From the NCBI RefSeq assembly GCF_024320865.1, contig NZ_JANDBD010000009.1:226607-290606 (forward strand): DNA of 64,000 nucleotides. The letters are read 5' to 3'. Both the position numbers and the translations under genes were made by a program. The notes beneath the pieces are model-generated. The model searched no databases. It had not been told where the DNA came from and saw only the letters and a program-made list of their open reading frames with translations. The DNA is from Mycolicibacterium arenosum (GTDB lineage Bacteria > Actinomycetota > Actinomycetes > Mycobacteriales > Mycobacteriaceae). Below are positions 25,966 through 34,516 of the stretch, piece by piece (the stretch's first letter is position 1; each line of letters begins with the position of its first letter).

Positions 25966-27630
25966 CTAGGAAACGCCGCTGAAGGCCTCGAGCTTCAACC
26001 TGGGCGCGCTCCGCAGGATCGCCGTTAACTGTCTTGAGGTGGAGCCAATTCTTGCCTTCTCACTGCCGCGCGTTTGCCTTGCAACATAGTTTCCACCAAC
26101 GAAATCGAGTACATGGATTCGTTGTTTGAGGCGCGCGCCCGAGTACTGGCTTAAGTCCAACATAAACGCCTCCGAACGGTGCCCTGCTGAATGTGGGTCC
26201 GATACTCCCTCATCAATCAAGTGGACCATCCGGGCGTCCATCAAATCCGTAAGCAGGCTGTACCAAAGCGGGTGGTCTTCTTTGTCGCGAAAGCTAACTA
26301 GAAAATAGGTATATCCAGAATCTTCGAGGCAGAACCGCCTCACAATCTTTAGTGTCTCAACGGTCTTATCCGCAGAACCTGGATTTGAAGCCATGTCCTC
26401 TTCCAATTCGTTAATTTTGGCCGCCGCGGCGTCGCCCGCAGCCTGATTAACCTCTTGTACCCCGGCCTGCCTCGCACCTGGACGTTGCTGAGCTCTCGTC
26501 ACCGCGCTTGCGGCGAGCACCATATAGTCTCGCGGAACTCCTCCAGATGCTAGAACCAATCGGTCTAATGCGCCGCGGCTAAAAATCCTCGACAGCGACG
26601 AAATACCGACTGTTTTTGCATAGCCGTCAAGAACCGCTTCTAGAAATTCTCCTGCTTGCCTCGGGTCCTGCAAAGTCACGTCAAGATCGACGACCTCAGC
26701 GTCCTGCCCCGTCTGTAACCCAGTGGGCGGGGAACTAACCCACCACCTCGTGAGGTGCTTTATCGATGCGATTTTTAGCCAGATTTTCGAGTCACGCGTA
26801 ACGCCATGCAACATGTCAAGTATTGCCGGTTGATCTGCTCGGGGTACATAGTAGAAGTCGTCAAGGAACGCATAGACAGTCATATTTGTTAGCTCAAGGT
26901 ATCTTTGCAGTGCCCCTTGAGCCTTCGGTACTAATTGAGTAACTTCAAGTTCTGTATTGACCTCTTTGGTCAGCATGGCTTGAACTAGGCTGTAGCAATT
27001 AGAAATAGCGATACTCGCTGAATGACTCGGAGGAAGTATGTCCTCACCCGACAGGACTCCTTCGAAGATCTTGCTCAAAGTGTAGAGCACAACTCTGGGC
27101 CCCGGCTCACGTCGGTAAGTCTGGATATTGACCCATGCTGCTGCAGCCCCGCCTGTCTCAACACTACGTCTCGCCTCTACAAGTAGAGCAGTCTTTCCCG
27201 CACCCCGCCGACCAAATATTAAGTGGTGCCGTGCTGCGGTTACAGCGGATAGGCTGCCGCGGGCATTCGGCACATAAATCAAGCTTGGCTCCGCTGCGGA
27301 TACCCGGGATCGCGCGCTAACAAGGGCTACTAGTTCCGTGACTCGCTTATCCGCGAGACTGGTCAGGGCTGGTTGCTTCACCTTCGCTGGACCCTTCGGG
27401 TCCGCATACGGACGGATGATGACGTAAACTTCACTACCGTCGACAGCTAACCGGGATTCCAAGTCACTGGAATGCTTCGCCGCCTCTGGAACAGATTCCT
27501 TGGGCACGAATACTAGGTAGTTCTTCTCCCCTGGGTACTCGCGTACCTGAATGTCTTCTACTCTTACACCTACGGCTTCAAGCACGTTGCGGACTAGCTT
27601 TAACCCCAGATCTGAACTCGACATTGTCAT
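25966..27630 (-). CDS. P-loop ATPase of ORC/STAND type, partner of a HEPN protein
   Basis: 554 residues. Walker A GRRGAGKTALL near residue 139 and Walker B VYAFLDDFYYV near 252, followed by a helical region and a C-terminal part that looks like a winged helix (YFLVSFRDKEDHPLWYSLLTDL). The first 130 residues form a separate small domain. This is the pattern of Cdc6/STAND-like switches that sense a trigger and release an effector. It starts 6 bases after the HEPN gene, on a stretch visibly richer in A and T than its neighbours, suggesting separate acquisition. No exact family recognised. Confidence 0.65.
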   Translation of the reverse strand: MTMSSSDLGLKLVRNVLEAVGVRVEDIQVREYPGEKNYLVFVPKESVPEAAKHSSDLESRLAVDGSEVYVIIRPYADPKGPAKVKQPALTSLADKRVTELVALVSARSRVSAAEPSLIYVPNARGSLSAVTAARHHLIFGRRGAGKTALLVEARRSVETGGAAAAWVNIQTYRREPGPRVVLYTLSKIFEGVLSGEDILPPSHSASIAISNCYSLVQAMLTKEVNTELEVTQLVPKAQGALQRYLELTNMTVYAFLDDFYYVPRADQPAILDMLHGVTRDSKIWLKIASIKHLTRWWVSSPPTGLQTGQDAEVVDLDVTLQDPRQAGEFLEAVLDGYAKTVGISSLSRIFSRGALDRLVLASGGVPRDYMVLAASAVTRAQQRPGARQAGVQEVNQAAGDAAAAKINELEEDMASNPGSADKTVETLKIVRRFCLEDSGYTYFLVSFRDKEDHPLWYSLLTDLMDARMVHLIDEGVSDPHSAGHRSEAFMLDLSQYSGARLKQRIHVLDFVGGNYVARQTRGSEKARIGSTSRQLTAILRSAPRLKLEAFSGVS

Positions 27631-27636
27631 AGGAAC

Positions 27637-28155
27637 TTACATCCTCTTTGCCCTAGATAATCGCGGCAGTCCGACACAAATATTGTCGCCACTGGTGTTA
27701 GGTCTCTTGCTGTCTTCCCTGAAGTAGGCGCTATCGTTCGGATAGGGGTCGTAGTCGGCTTCATTCCGACGAACTCTTGCATCTTTCAAGTCGTTTGATC
27801 TGATGTCGCGATTTGGAAAGTCGTTTGGTAAAGCTCCAGGCAGTTTATTGTGTTCCTGGTGATCATCACCATTGTGCGAGTAATATGACACCGCTCGCAT
27901 CGAGTGATACATCGCGTAATAGAACCGCCCGATTACCGACCGCCAGTCTGGACGAGTGGTGGCACTCATCCGCATTCCCACTCGAAGAAAGCGCAAGCCA
28001 AGCTTCAGGCGGTCCGCCGCAGCTTGCTGAACGAGATCCTCGATTGGTTGTCCGAATGTCGCAGTTAGAGATACTCCTTCGGACAGCAGATCCAGCGTCT
28101 TCTTCGGCGCCGTACTTACACGCAGAAGGCGCTGTTGGTGCTCACTTCTCACCAT
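27637..28155 (-). CDS. UPF0332-type HEPN-domain protein
   Basis: 172 residues. The core matches UPF0332 HEPN proteins: a first helix RSVIGRFYYAMYHSMRAV (residues about 70-87), a His-containing loop (HQEHNKLPG), and the signature VRRNEADYDPYP near residue 128. HEPN proteins are often RNases or nucleotidyltransferase partners in toxin-antitoxin and abortive-infection systems. The strict R-x4-6-H ribonuclease motif is not evident. It is the first gene of a two-gene operon with the P-loop ATPase, so effector (HEPN) plus sensor (ATPase) is the likely division of labour. Confidence 0.65.
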   Translation of the reverse strand: MVRSEHQQRLLRVSTAPKKTLDLLSEGVSLTATFGQPIEDLVQQAAADRLKLGLRFLRVGMRMSATTRPDWRSVIGRFYYAMYHSMRAVSYYSHNGDDHQEHNKLPGALPNDFPNRDIRSNDLKDARVRRNEADYDPYPNDSAYFREDSKRPNTSGDNICVGLPRLSRAKRM

Positions 28156-28185
28156 CCAAGCGTTCCATTCCCGAGCATCAAAGAG

Positions 28186-28524
28186 TTACCGCGGTCCGAC
28201 TGCGTCTGAAGACTCCAGCTGAACCACCTCTGCGTAACTGCATATAGCGGCCAAAACGCGCCTCCTCGTCGGGGTTTCGATGTGAGTCCGTCCGGAAGCA
28301 TCGTCGCATGTTGCCGGGGCAATGCCGGCGAAGAATCCGCACGCTACGGCGATCGCATCCGGCCGGTGTAGAAGTACATGCGCGAATGTATGTAGTAGTT
28401 CGATCGGAATTGTGCGGCGACACGCGGTAGATCGCGACCCGAGTTGCCCGTGATGGGGACTTGCGTCAACAGATCCCCGGTCACCGCCAGTTGACGGAGA
28501 GCCTGACCGCGTACCCACAATCGA
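28186..28524 (-). pseudogene. Remnant of an ImmA/IrrE-like metallopeptidase
   Basis: Three pieces of one domain appear in different frames: a stretch ending LPRVAAQFRSN, then ELLHTFAHVLLHRPD (H-x3-H in place of HExxH, so the catalytic Glu is lost), then DSHRNPDEEARFGRY, which resembles the downstream zinc-ligand helix. Frameshifts separate them, and the group II intron ends exactly at the upstream border. ImmA/IrrE and ArdC-type peptidases are common in mobile islands. The call is tentative because it rests on short matches. Confidence 0.35.
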
Positions 28525-28527
28525 GTA

Positions 28528-28591
28528 GGGGGCCGGGTTGACCGGCCCCCTCTCACACCACCGGACGTGCGGGCCTCGCATCCGGCGGTTC
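28528..28591 (-). ncRNA. Group II intron domains V and VI
   Basis: Domain V occupies about 28557-28591: the arms ACCGCCGGATGCG and CGCACGTCCGGTGGT pair around a short AGGCC loop. A second hairpin with 9-bp arms GGGGGCCGG and CCGGCCCCC (28528-28550) fits domain VI. The order and the position just after the maturase stop are as expected for a complete catalytic 3' end. Confidence 0.75.
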
Positions 28592-28592
28592 G

Positions 28593-29930
28593 CTAGGTCG
28601 CTTGGAATCGAGTCCAGGCGTGGTGAAAGTAGATGAGGCCTAACTGCTCCCAGTAGAGATTGGGAAGCGCCCGCTGCAAGATCGGAGAGCCCGCGATCCG
28701 CCAATAGCCGCGACTGCTCATACCCCACTGCCAGGCCAGATCGGCCCGGATATCGAGGGCACGCAGATTCGCGACCCGGGTTCGGGGGCGTTTCCATTCC
28801 TTCCAACGGACTTGGCGCAACCGGCAGCGGAACCATTCATCGAGATCCCGGAACTTCCGGGGGGTGTCCGCCAGGCGGAAATACCCCATCCATCCTCGGA
28901 CGTACTGGTTCAACCGCATGATGCGGTAGCCCATGGCCACACTCCACCGCCGCGAGGTCAACTCCCGGAGACGGGTTTTCATCCGCTGCCACGCCTTCGG
29001 CGCGACCCGAATCCTGACCCCCGCCGTGGTGAAGTAGAACCCGAAACCCAGCAACACAGCTGTCGTCGCCGGATTGATCGAGGACTTGGCCCTGTTCACC
29101 CTCAACTTCAACCGCTGCTCCAGCAGCCCGGTGCTCTGCTCGAGCACCCGCTGCGCCGCCCGTTTCGACTTCACGAAGACCCGGATATCGTCGGCATACC
29201 GAACAAACCGGTGCCCGCGAGCCCAGAACTCCTGATCGAAATCGTCGAGCATGATGTTGGACAGCAACGGCGACAACGGCGACCCCTGCGGGGTCCCCTC
29301 CGATACCGCCTGCCGTACCCCATCAGCCATGATCCCCGCCTCCAAGTAGCGGCGGATCAGCTTCAGCAGCTGTTTGTCCTTCACCTTCCGCGCAACCCGG
29401 GCCATCAACACGTCATGGTGGACCCGATCAAAGAACGCATCCAGATCCACCTCGACCACCCACCGATACCCCTGCTCGATCACCAACCGCGCGACCTTCA
29501 CAGCATCATGGGCGCTCTTGCCCGGCCGGAACCCATAGGACACCGGCACAAACCCCGGATCGAACACCGGGACCAGCACTTGCGCGACCGCCTGCTGGAT
29601 CAACCGATCCAACACCGTCGGCACCCCCAACTTCCGTTGCCCACCATCAGGTTTGGGAATCATCACCTGACGCACCGGCGACGGACGGTACGTACCCGCA
29701 TCCAACGCCGCCCGGACACCAGCCCAATGCTCACGACACCACCCACGCAGTTGCTGCGTCGTCATGCCATCCACACCCGCCGCGCCCCGGTTACGTTCGA
29801 CACGTTCCAGCGCGACGACCAAGTTCGACGGAGCAAACACCTGCTCCCACAAATCCTGATCGCCCCTGATGTCCTTCACGGCACCCGCCGAGAGATCACT
29901 ACGCACAGCCGAGGGCCCTTCCGGATTCAC
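28593..29930 (-). CDS. ltrA: Group II intron reverse transcriptase/maturase
   Basis: 445 residues. Reverse-transcriptase blocks in order: AAGVDGMTTQQL, RQVMIPKPDGGQRKLGVPTV, SYGFRPGKSAHDAV, EGTPQGSPLSPLLSNI and the catalytic RYADD near residue 245. A maturase (X) region and a short basic tail ending WTRFQAT follow. No HNH endonuclease domain is present, as in intron classes that prime from replication forks. It is intact, so the intron may still be mobile. The long antisense frame over this gene is a shadow. Confidence 0.93.
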   Translation of the reverse strand: MNPEGPSAVRSDLSAGAVKDIRGDQDLWEQVFAPSNLVVALERVERNRGAAGVDGMTTQQLRGWCREHWAGVRAALDAGTYRPSPVRQVMIPKPDGGQRKLGVPTVLDRLIQQAVAQVLVPVFDPGFVPVSYGFRPGKSAHDAVKVARLVIEQGYRWVVEVDLDAFFDRVHHDVLMARVARKVKDKQLLKLIRRYLEAGIMADGVRQAVSEGTPQGSPLSPLLSNIMLDDFDQEFWARGHRFVRYADDIRVFVKSKRAAQRVLEQSTGLLEQRLKLRVNRAKSSINPATTAVLLGFGFYFTTAGVRIRVAPKAWQRMKTRLRELTSRRWSVAMGYRIMRLNQYVRGWMGYFRLADTPRKFRDLDEWFRCRLRQVRWKEWKRPRTRVANLRALDIRADLAWQWGMSSRGYWRIAGSPILQRALPNLYWEQLGLIYFHHAWTRFQAT

Positions 29931-30420
29931 CGGTACCTCCCATCGGACTGCCCCACCAGAGGTGGGTTGGCTGCGATCACCGCGATCTCCACGAGTAGTG
30001 CCACGTCAACACATCAATTCCCAGCGTTCAGCCCTTCCCAGCACTCACAATTCCCGCTGGTACTACGACCTCTGCTGACTTCTGCCCCATCAGCACCGCC
30101 CTCACGGACGACGCCGCGCCGACACACCGGTCGACGCACTGGGACAGATCTCCCCAGATAAGAACATTCACTGTCCGTCTGCCGCTGCCGCATTTACACA
30201 CCGACCGCTTCGGTGGAACGGGCTTCGCCATCTCTTGCTGGCTCACCCCGACCGGCATGCCTCATATGCGATTCGTGTTCCTCAGTGCAGACTTTCGTCT
30301 CCGGCTTCCTTCCCACCCCACCTCACAGTGACGCAGTTGCCATCAACTAGGAGTTAAACCACCTTCACCTCCAGAGGACTCACACCTCCAAGCGAATGCC
30401 CATGCTGGGCGTACAAACAC

Positions 30421-30454
30421 AAAGGTCACGACCCATTTCTGGATCGTGACCTTT
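30421..30454 (-). terminator. Hairpin terminator-like structure downstream of tRNA-Leu
   Basis: Perfect 11-bp arms AAAGGTCACGA and TCGTGACCTTT enclose a 12-base centre. Read on the minus strand it lies 30 bases after the tRNA 3' end and ends in a T-containing arm, so it probably ends tRNA transcription. Confidence 0.6.
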
Positions 30455-30483
30455 ACGCCGCGGTTGCGTAGAACCGCTCGTTG

Positions 30484-30566
30484 TGGGCGAAGGGGGACTT
30501 GAACCCCCACGTCCCGAAGGACACTGGCACCTGAAGCCAGCGCGTCTGCCATTCCGCCACTCGCCC
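30484..30566 (-). tRNA. leuT: tRNA-Leu (anticodon CAG)
   Basis: 83 bases. Acceptor arms GGGCGAG and TTCGCCC pair (one G-U), the anticodon arm CTGGC-TTCAGGT-GCCAG gives CAG, and there is a long variable arm (TGTCCTTCGGGACG) as in class II tRNAs, plus the T-loop GGTTCAAGTCC. The CCA end is not encoded. It is divergent from fhaA, as leuT is in M. tuberculosis. Its 3' end faces the accessory island, the usual side for integration. Confidence 0.95.
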
Positions 30567-30798
30567 CAACAACCGGGCAAGGTTATCAGCACGCCCGCTC
30601 GTTCCCCAAACCGTTTGAGCCCACCTCGGCATCGAGCGCTGACCTGCCGCGATCCGATTCTCAGTGTTTCCTTGGACCGTTGGCGTGCGCGCTGCGCCGG
30701 GGAGGGCCGATACCATGCGTACCGGGGTGATCAGGCGCGCGACACGCGCGTCGCCGCAGCGCACCCCGCGACGACTGACAGCGAGGCAGGTGCGTGAC

Positions 30799-32331
30799 AT
30801 GGGTCTTGTCAACCGGTTCGAGCGCAAGCTCGAATCCACGGTTGGTGACGCCTTCGCGCGCGTGTTCGGCGGATCGATCGTGCCCGCCGAGGTTGAAGCG
30901 ATGTTGCAGCGGGAAGCCGACTCAAGCGCACGGCAGGTCGGCGGCGGCCGTATTTTGGCCTCCAACGACTACGTCATTACCCTCAGTGTGCCCGACTATC
31001 AGAAGGTGAGCGCCGATCCAGACCTCACACCGACCACTTTTGCCAGATACCTGGAGGGATACATCCGTGACCAAGGGTGGCAAACGTATGGTGAGGTGGT
31101 CGTCAAATTCGAGGCCGCACCTAACTTACACACAGGCCAGTTCCGCACACGTGGAGCGGTCAACCCAGACTCAACCGCGAGCGAACCCGCCCCGGTACCA
31201 CGAGACCGCACGGACACCGCAGAACCAGGAGTACCACCGATGACCAACGATCCGAATTACCGCGGCGGCCAGGGCCAGGGGCAACCCGGCGACGAGTACT
31301 ACGACTACAACCGTCCCGCTGACGACCGCGGCGGTTACCCGCCCGAGCCGGGCGGCTACCCGCCCCAGGGCTCGCAGCCGCCGGGCTACCCGCCGCCCCG
31401 CCAGCCGGGTTACGACCAGGGCGGCTACCCCGAGCAGGGCGGCTACCCGCCGCAGGGCGCGCCCGCGCCCGGTTACCCGCCGCAGGGCGGCTACCCGGCG
31501 CAGGGCGGTTACCCCGACCAGGGCGGCTACCCGGCCCAGGGTGGATACCCCGACCAGGGCGGCTACCCGACCCAGCAGGGCGGCTACCCCGAGCAGGGGT
31601 ACGGGCAGGCTCCCGGCGGATACGGCCAGCCGCCCGCTCCGCCCGCTCCGGCCGGCGGCGGCTACGGCGCTCCCGCGGCCGACTACGACTACGGCCGGGC
31701 ACCGGCCGCACCCCCGCAGCCCGACTACGGTCAACCCGCCCAGGGTGGCTACCCGGCCCAGGGCGGTTACCCCGACCAGGGCGGCTACGGCGGCCAGCAG
31801 GGCTACGGCGACCAGGGCTACGCCGATCAGGGTGGCTACGGCGCTCAGCCGGCCGGCTACGACCAGGGCTATGGCGCTCAGGGGTACTCCCAGCCGGGCT
31901 ACGGCCAGGGTTACGCGGAGCCGGCCGCACCGGCTCAGCCGGCCGGATACGGCGACGCGGGCTACGGCGCGGCCGCCGCTCCCGGTGCGTACGACTACGG
32001 CCAGCAGCCCGCCCAGCCGGGCTACGGCCAGGGCTACGCCGGGGGCGCCACCGTCACCCTGCAGCTCGACGACGGCAGCGGGCGCACCTACCAGCTGCGT
32101 GAGGGCGCCAACGTGATCGGCCGCGGCCAGGACGCCCAGTTCCGGCTGCCCGACACCGGCGTCTCACGCCGTCACCTGGAGATCCGATGGGACGGCCAGA
32201 TGGCGCTGCTCGCCGATCTGAACTCGACGAACGGCACGACGGTCAACAACGCGCCGGTGCAGGAATGGCAGCTGGCCGACGGTGACGTCATCCGGCTGGG
32301 CCACTCCGAGATCATCGTCCGGGTGCACTGA
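30799..32331 (+). CDS. fhaA: FHA-domain protein FhaA (Rv0020c-like)
   Basis: 510 residues from ATG 30799 (MGLVNRFERKLEST). The order is the conserved N-terminal DUF3662 region (residues 1-125); a long low-complexity linker of GGYP/QGGYP repeats (residues about 150-415); and a C-terminal FHA domain with GRGQDAQFRLPDTGVSRRHLE and LNSTNGTTVNN, where the Arg and Ser-Arg-Arg bind phosphothreonine. FhaA binds phosphorylated pseudokinase MviN and tunes peptidoglycan synthesis at the pole and septum. It is separated from fhaB by 165 bases, so it has its own promoter region. Longer in-frame starts upstream are not supported. Confidence 0.95.
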   Translation: MGLVNRFERKLESTVGDAFARVFGGSIVPAEVEAMLQREADSSARQVGGGRILASNDYVITLSVPDYQKVSADPDLTPTTFARYLEGYIRDQGWQTYGEVVVKFEAAPNLHTGQFRTRGAVNPDSTASEPAPVPRDRTDTAEPGVPPMTNDPNYRGGQGQGQPGDEYYDYNRPADDRGGYPPEPGGYPPQGSQPPGYPPPRQPGYDQGGYPEQGGYPPQGAPAPGYPPQGGYPAQGGYPDQGGYPAQGGYPDQGGYPTQQGGYPEQGYGQAPGGYGQPPAPPAPAGGGYGAPAADYDYGRAPAAPPQPDYGQPAQGGYPAQGGYPDQGGYGGQQGYGDQGYADQGGYGAQPAGYDQGYGAQGYSQPGYGQGYAEPAAPAQPAGYGDAGYGAAAAPGAYDYGQQPAQPGYGQGYAGGATVTLQLDDGSGRTYQLREGANVIGRGQDAQFRLPDTGVSRRHLEIRWDGQMALLADLNSTNGTTVNNAPVQEWQLADGDVIRLGHSEIIVRVH

Positions 32332-32496
32332 CCTCGCGAACACGGGTCGGTCACGGTCGGGGAGAAGCTGTTCGCTTCGCCCTCACGCCGTTGTCCGCCC
32401 AAGTATCGTGACGTTGCCGGAGGTAGCCGACTTCCCAACCGGATCGGCGAAGGTGCGACCGCGGCGACAATGGGACGGTGACGGAGAGGACGTCGG

Positions 32497-32964
32497 ATGC
32501 AGGGACTAGTGCTGCAGCTGACGCGCGTCGGATTCCTCCTCCTGCTGTGGCTGTTCATCTGGTCCGTGCTGCGCATCCTCCGAACGGACCTGTACGCCCC
32601 CACGGGTGCCGTCATGGTGCGGCGCGGGCTGGCCTTGCGCGGCACCCTCCTGCCGAGCAGGCAGCAGCGCGGCGCGGCCCGCCAGTTGATCGTCACGGAG
32701 GGCGCCCTGAAGGGGACCCGGATCACGCTGGGCACGCAGCCGGTCCTCATCGGCCGTGCGGACGACTCCACCCTGGTGCTGACCGACGACTACGCCTCGA
32801 CACGGCACGCCCGCCTGTCGCCGCGAGGCTCCGAGTGGTACGTCGAGGATCTAGGATCGACCAACGGCACATACCTCGACAGGGCGAAGGTGACGACGGC
32901 GGTAAGGGTTCCGATGGGCACGCCCGTACGGGTCGGCAAGACGGTAATCGAGTTACGGCCGTGA
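32497..32964 (+). CDS. fhaB: FHA-domain protein FhaB/FipA (Rv0019c-like)
   Basis: 155 residues, the same length as the M. tuberculosis protein. An N-terminal membrane helix (LTRVGFLLLLWLFIWSVLRIL, with basic flanks) is followed by an FHA domain with LIGRADDSTLVLTDDYASTRH and LGSTNGTYLDRAKV. It reads phosphothreonines on cell-division proteins such as FtsZ-bound partners. First gene of the chain fhaB-pstP-rodA-pbpA-pknA-pknB, with 22 bases to pstP. Confidence 0.95.
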   Translation: MQGLVLQLTRVGFLLLLWLFIWSVLRILRTDLYAPTGAVMVRRGLALRGTLLPSRQQRGAARQLIVTEGALKGTRITLGTQPVLIGRADDSTLVLTDDYASTRHARLSPRGSEWYVEDLGSTNGTYLDRAKVTTAVRVPMGTPVRVGKTVIELRP

Positions 32965-32986
32965 CGCCGCCCACGCGAGGAGCGAT

Positions 32987-34516
32987 ATGACACTCGTGCT
33001 GCGGTATGCGGCGCGCAGCGACCGCGGTCTGGTTCGCGCCAACAACGAGGACTCCGTCTACGCCGGGGCGCGGCTGCTCGCGCTCGCCGACGGCATGGGC
33101 GGCCACGCCGCGGGTGAGGTGGCCTCGCAACTCGTCATCGCCGCGCTGGCCCACCTCGACGACGACGAACCCGGCGGGGATCTGCTCAGCGCGCTCAACG
33201 TCGCCGTCCACGACGGCAACTCCGCCATCGCGGCGCACGTCGAAGAGGACCCCGAACTCGAGGGCATGGGCACGACGCTCACCGCAATCCTGTTCGCGGG
33301 CAATCGCCTTGGCCTCGTCCATATCGGCGACTCCCGCGGCTACCTCATGCGCGACGGCGAGCTGGCCCAGATCACCAAGGACGACACCTTCGTTCAGACA
33401 CTCGTCGACGAGGGGCGCATCACGGCGGAGGAAGCGCACAGCCACCCGCAGCGGTCGCTGATCATGCGCGCACTCACGGGCCACGAGGTGGAGCCGACGC
33501 TCATCATGCGCGAGGCGCGTGTGGGCGACCGCTACCTGCTGTGCTCCGACGGCCTGTCCGATCCGGTCAGTCAGGAGACCATCGCGGAAGCGCTGCAGAT
33601 CCCCGATGTCGCCGAAAGTGCGGACAGGCTCATCGAATTGGCCTTGCGCGGCGGCGGTCCGGACAACGTCACCGTGGTCGTCGCCGATGTCGTCGACTAC
33701 GGCGTCGGGCAGACTCAGCCGATCCTCGCGGGCGCCGTCTCCGGTGACGACGATCAGAGCGCGCCGCCGAACACCGCCGCCGGGCGCGCGTCGGCGTTCA
33801 ACCCGAAGCGCGCCGCGGCCGCCGCCGCCAAGCGACCGGCCGTCGAGCCGGAACCGCCTGCCCGTAAACCCCGTTCGAGGCGCAACATCATCCTGGTCGT
33901 CCTGTTGATCGTGCTCGTGCTGCTGGCGGCCCTGGGGGTGGGCTACTACTTCATCCGGACGAACTTCTACGTCGCCGAACGCGACGGCGAGGTGTACGTC
34001 ATGCGCGGACTCCCCGGCAGCGTGCCGGGCGTCCCGCTCAACGAGCCCTATCGCCTCGGCTGCGTCGACGACCGCGGTGCGGTGTCGATCATCGCCGCCG
34101 ACGAACCGCGCGGCAGATGTCAGCCGCTGAAGGTCGACGACCTGTTCCCCGACGCGCGCAACTCGGTCGCCGCCGGTCTTCCCACGGGCAGCGAAGACAA
34201 CGCCATGGCCCAGCTGATGGAACTGGCCGCCAAGCGGATGCCCGTCTGCCTGCCGCCCGCTCCGCCGCCTCCGCCGAGCACTCCGCCGCCCCCGCCGCCG
34301 AGCACCACGACGTCGGCGTCGGGCGAGCCGGACGCGACCACCGGTGAGTCCAGCCAACCATCCGCTGGCCCAACGGAATCCGGCGGTCCCGAGGTGCCGC
34401 GGACCGTCACCTCACCGGCACCGCCCGCCACGACCTCCGCCCCGCCACCTCCGCCGCCCCCACCGACGCTGACGCCGAAGCAGGAGTTGGGCATCAACTG
34501 CCGAGCGGCCTCATGA
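32987..34516 (+). CDS. pstP: Ser/Thr protein phosphatase PstP (PP2C)
   Basis: 509 residues. The PP2C catalytic domain spans residues 1-240 with RGLVRANNEDS, LADGMGGHAAGE (metal-binding Asp) and a late SDGLSD and GGGPDNVTVVV. A basic juxtamembrane part, one membrane helix (IILVVLLIVLVLLAALGVGYY, residues about 303-323) and an extracytoplasmic tail ending in Pro-rich repeats follow. It reverses PknA/PknB phosphorylation. The stop overlaps rodA (ATGA). Confidence 0.96.
   Translation: MTLVLRYAARSDRGLVRANNEDSVYAGARLLALADGMGGHAAGEVASQLVIAALAHLDDDEPGGDLLSALNVAVHDGNSAIAAHVEEDPELEGMGTTLTAILFAGNRLGLVHIGDSRGYLMRDGELAQITKDDTFVQTLVDEGRITAEEAHSHPQRSLIMRALTGHEVEPTLIMREARVGDRYLLCSDGLSDPVSQETIAEALQIPDVAESADRLIELALRGGGPDNVTVVVADVVDYGVGQTQPILAGAVSGDDDQSAPPNTAAGRASAFNPKRAAAAAAKRPAVEPEPPARKPRSRRNIILVVLLIVLVLLAALGVGYYFIRTNFYVAERDGEVYVMRGLPGSVPGVPLNEPYRLGCVDDRGAVSIIAADEPRGRCQPLKVDDLFPDARNSVAAGLPTGSEDNAMAQLMELAAKRMPVCLPPAPPPPPSTPPPPPPSTTTSASGEPDATTGESSQPSAGPTESGGPEVPRTVTSPAPPATTSAPPPPPPPPTLTPKQELGINCRAAS

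Larger units (their letters stand above)
28525..30335 (-). mobile_element. Group II intron (5' end approximate)
   Basis: The 3' end is fixed by domain V and VI hairpins (28528-28591) right after the maturase stop. The 5' RNA part, between the maturase start (29930) and about 30335, contains the typical domain I strings GTCAGCAGAGGTCGTAGTAC and ACGAATCGCATATGAGGC. The whole element is about 1.8 kb, with the reading frame in domain IV. It sits between the tRNA-Leu terminator and the metallopeptidase remnant. The exact 5' splice site cannot be fixed by eye. Confidence 0.75.

Noticed and set aside
28812..30161. 449-codon plus-strand frame opposite the reverse transcriptase
   Set aside because: Pro/His/Arg-rich shadow of a GC-rich gene with clear RT motifs on the other strand.
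30028..30258. 76-codon minus-strand frame upstream of the maturase
   Set aside because: It lies in the structured 5' RNA part of the group II intron.
31320..32040. FhaA repeat region as a possible CRISPR or satellite array
   Set aside because: Units are codon-based QGGYP repeats in one open frame with no constant repeat/spacer pattern.
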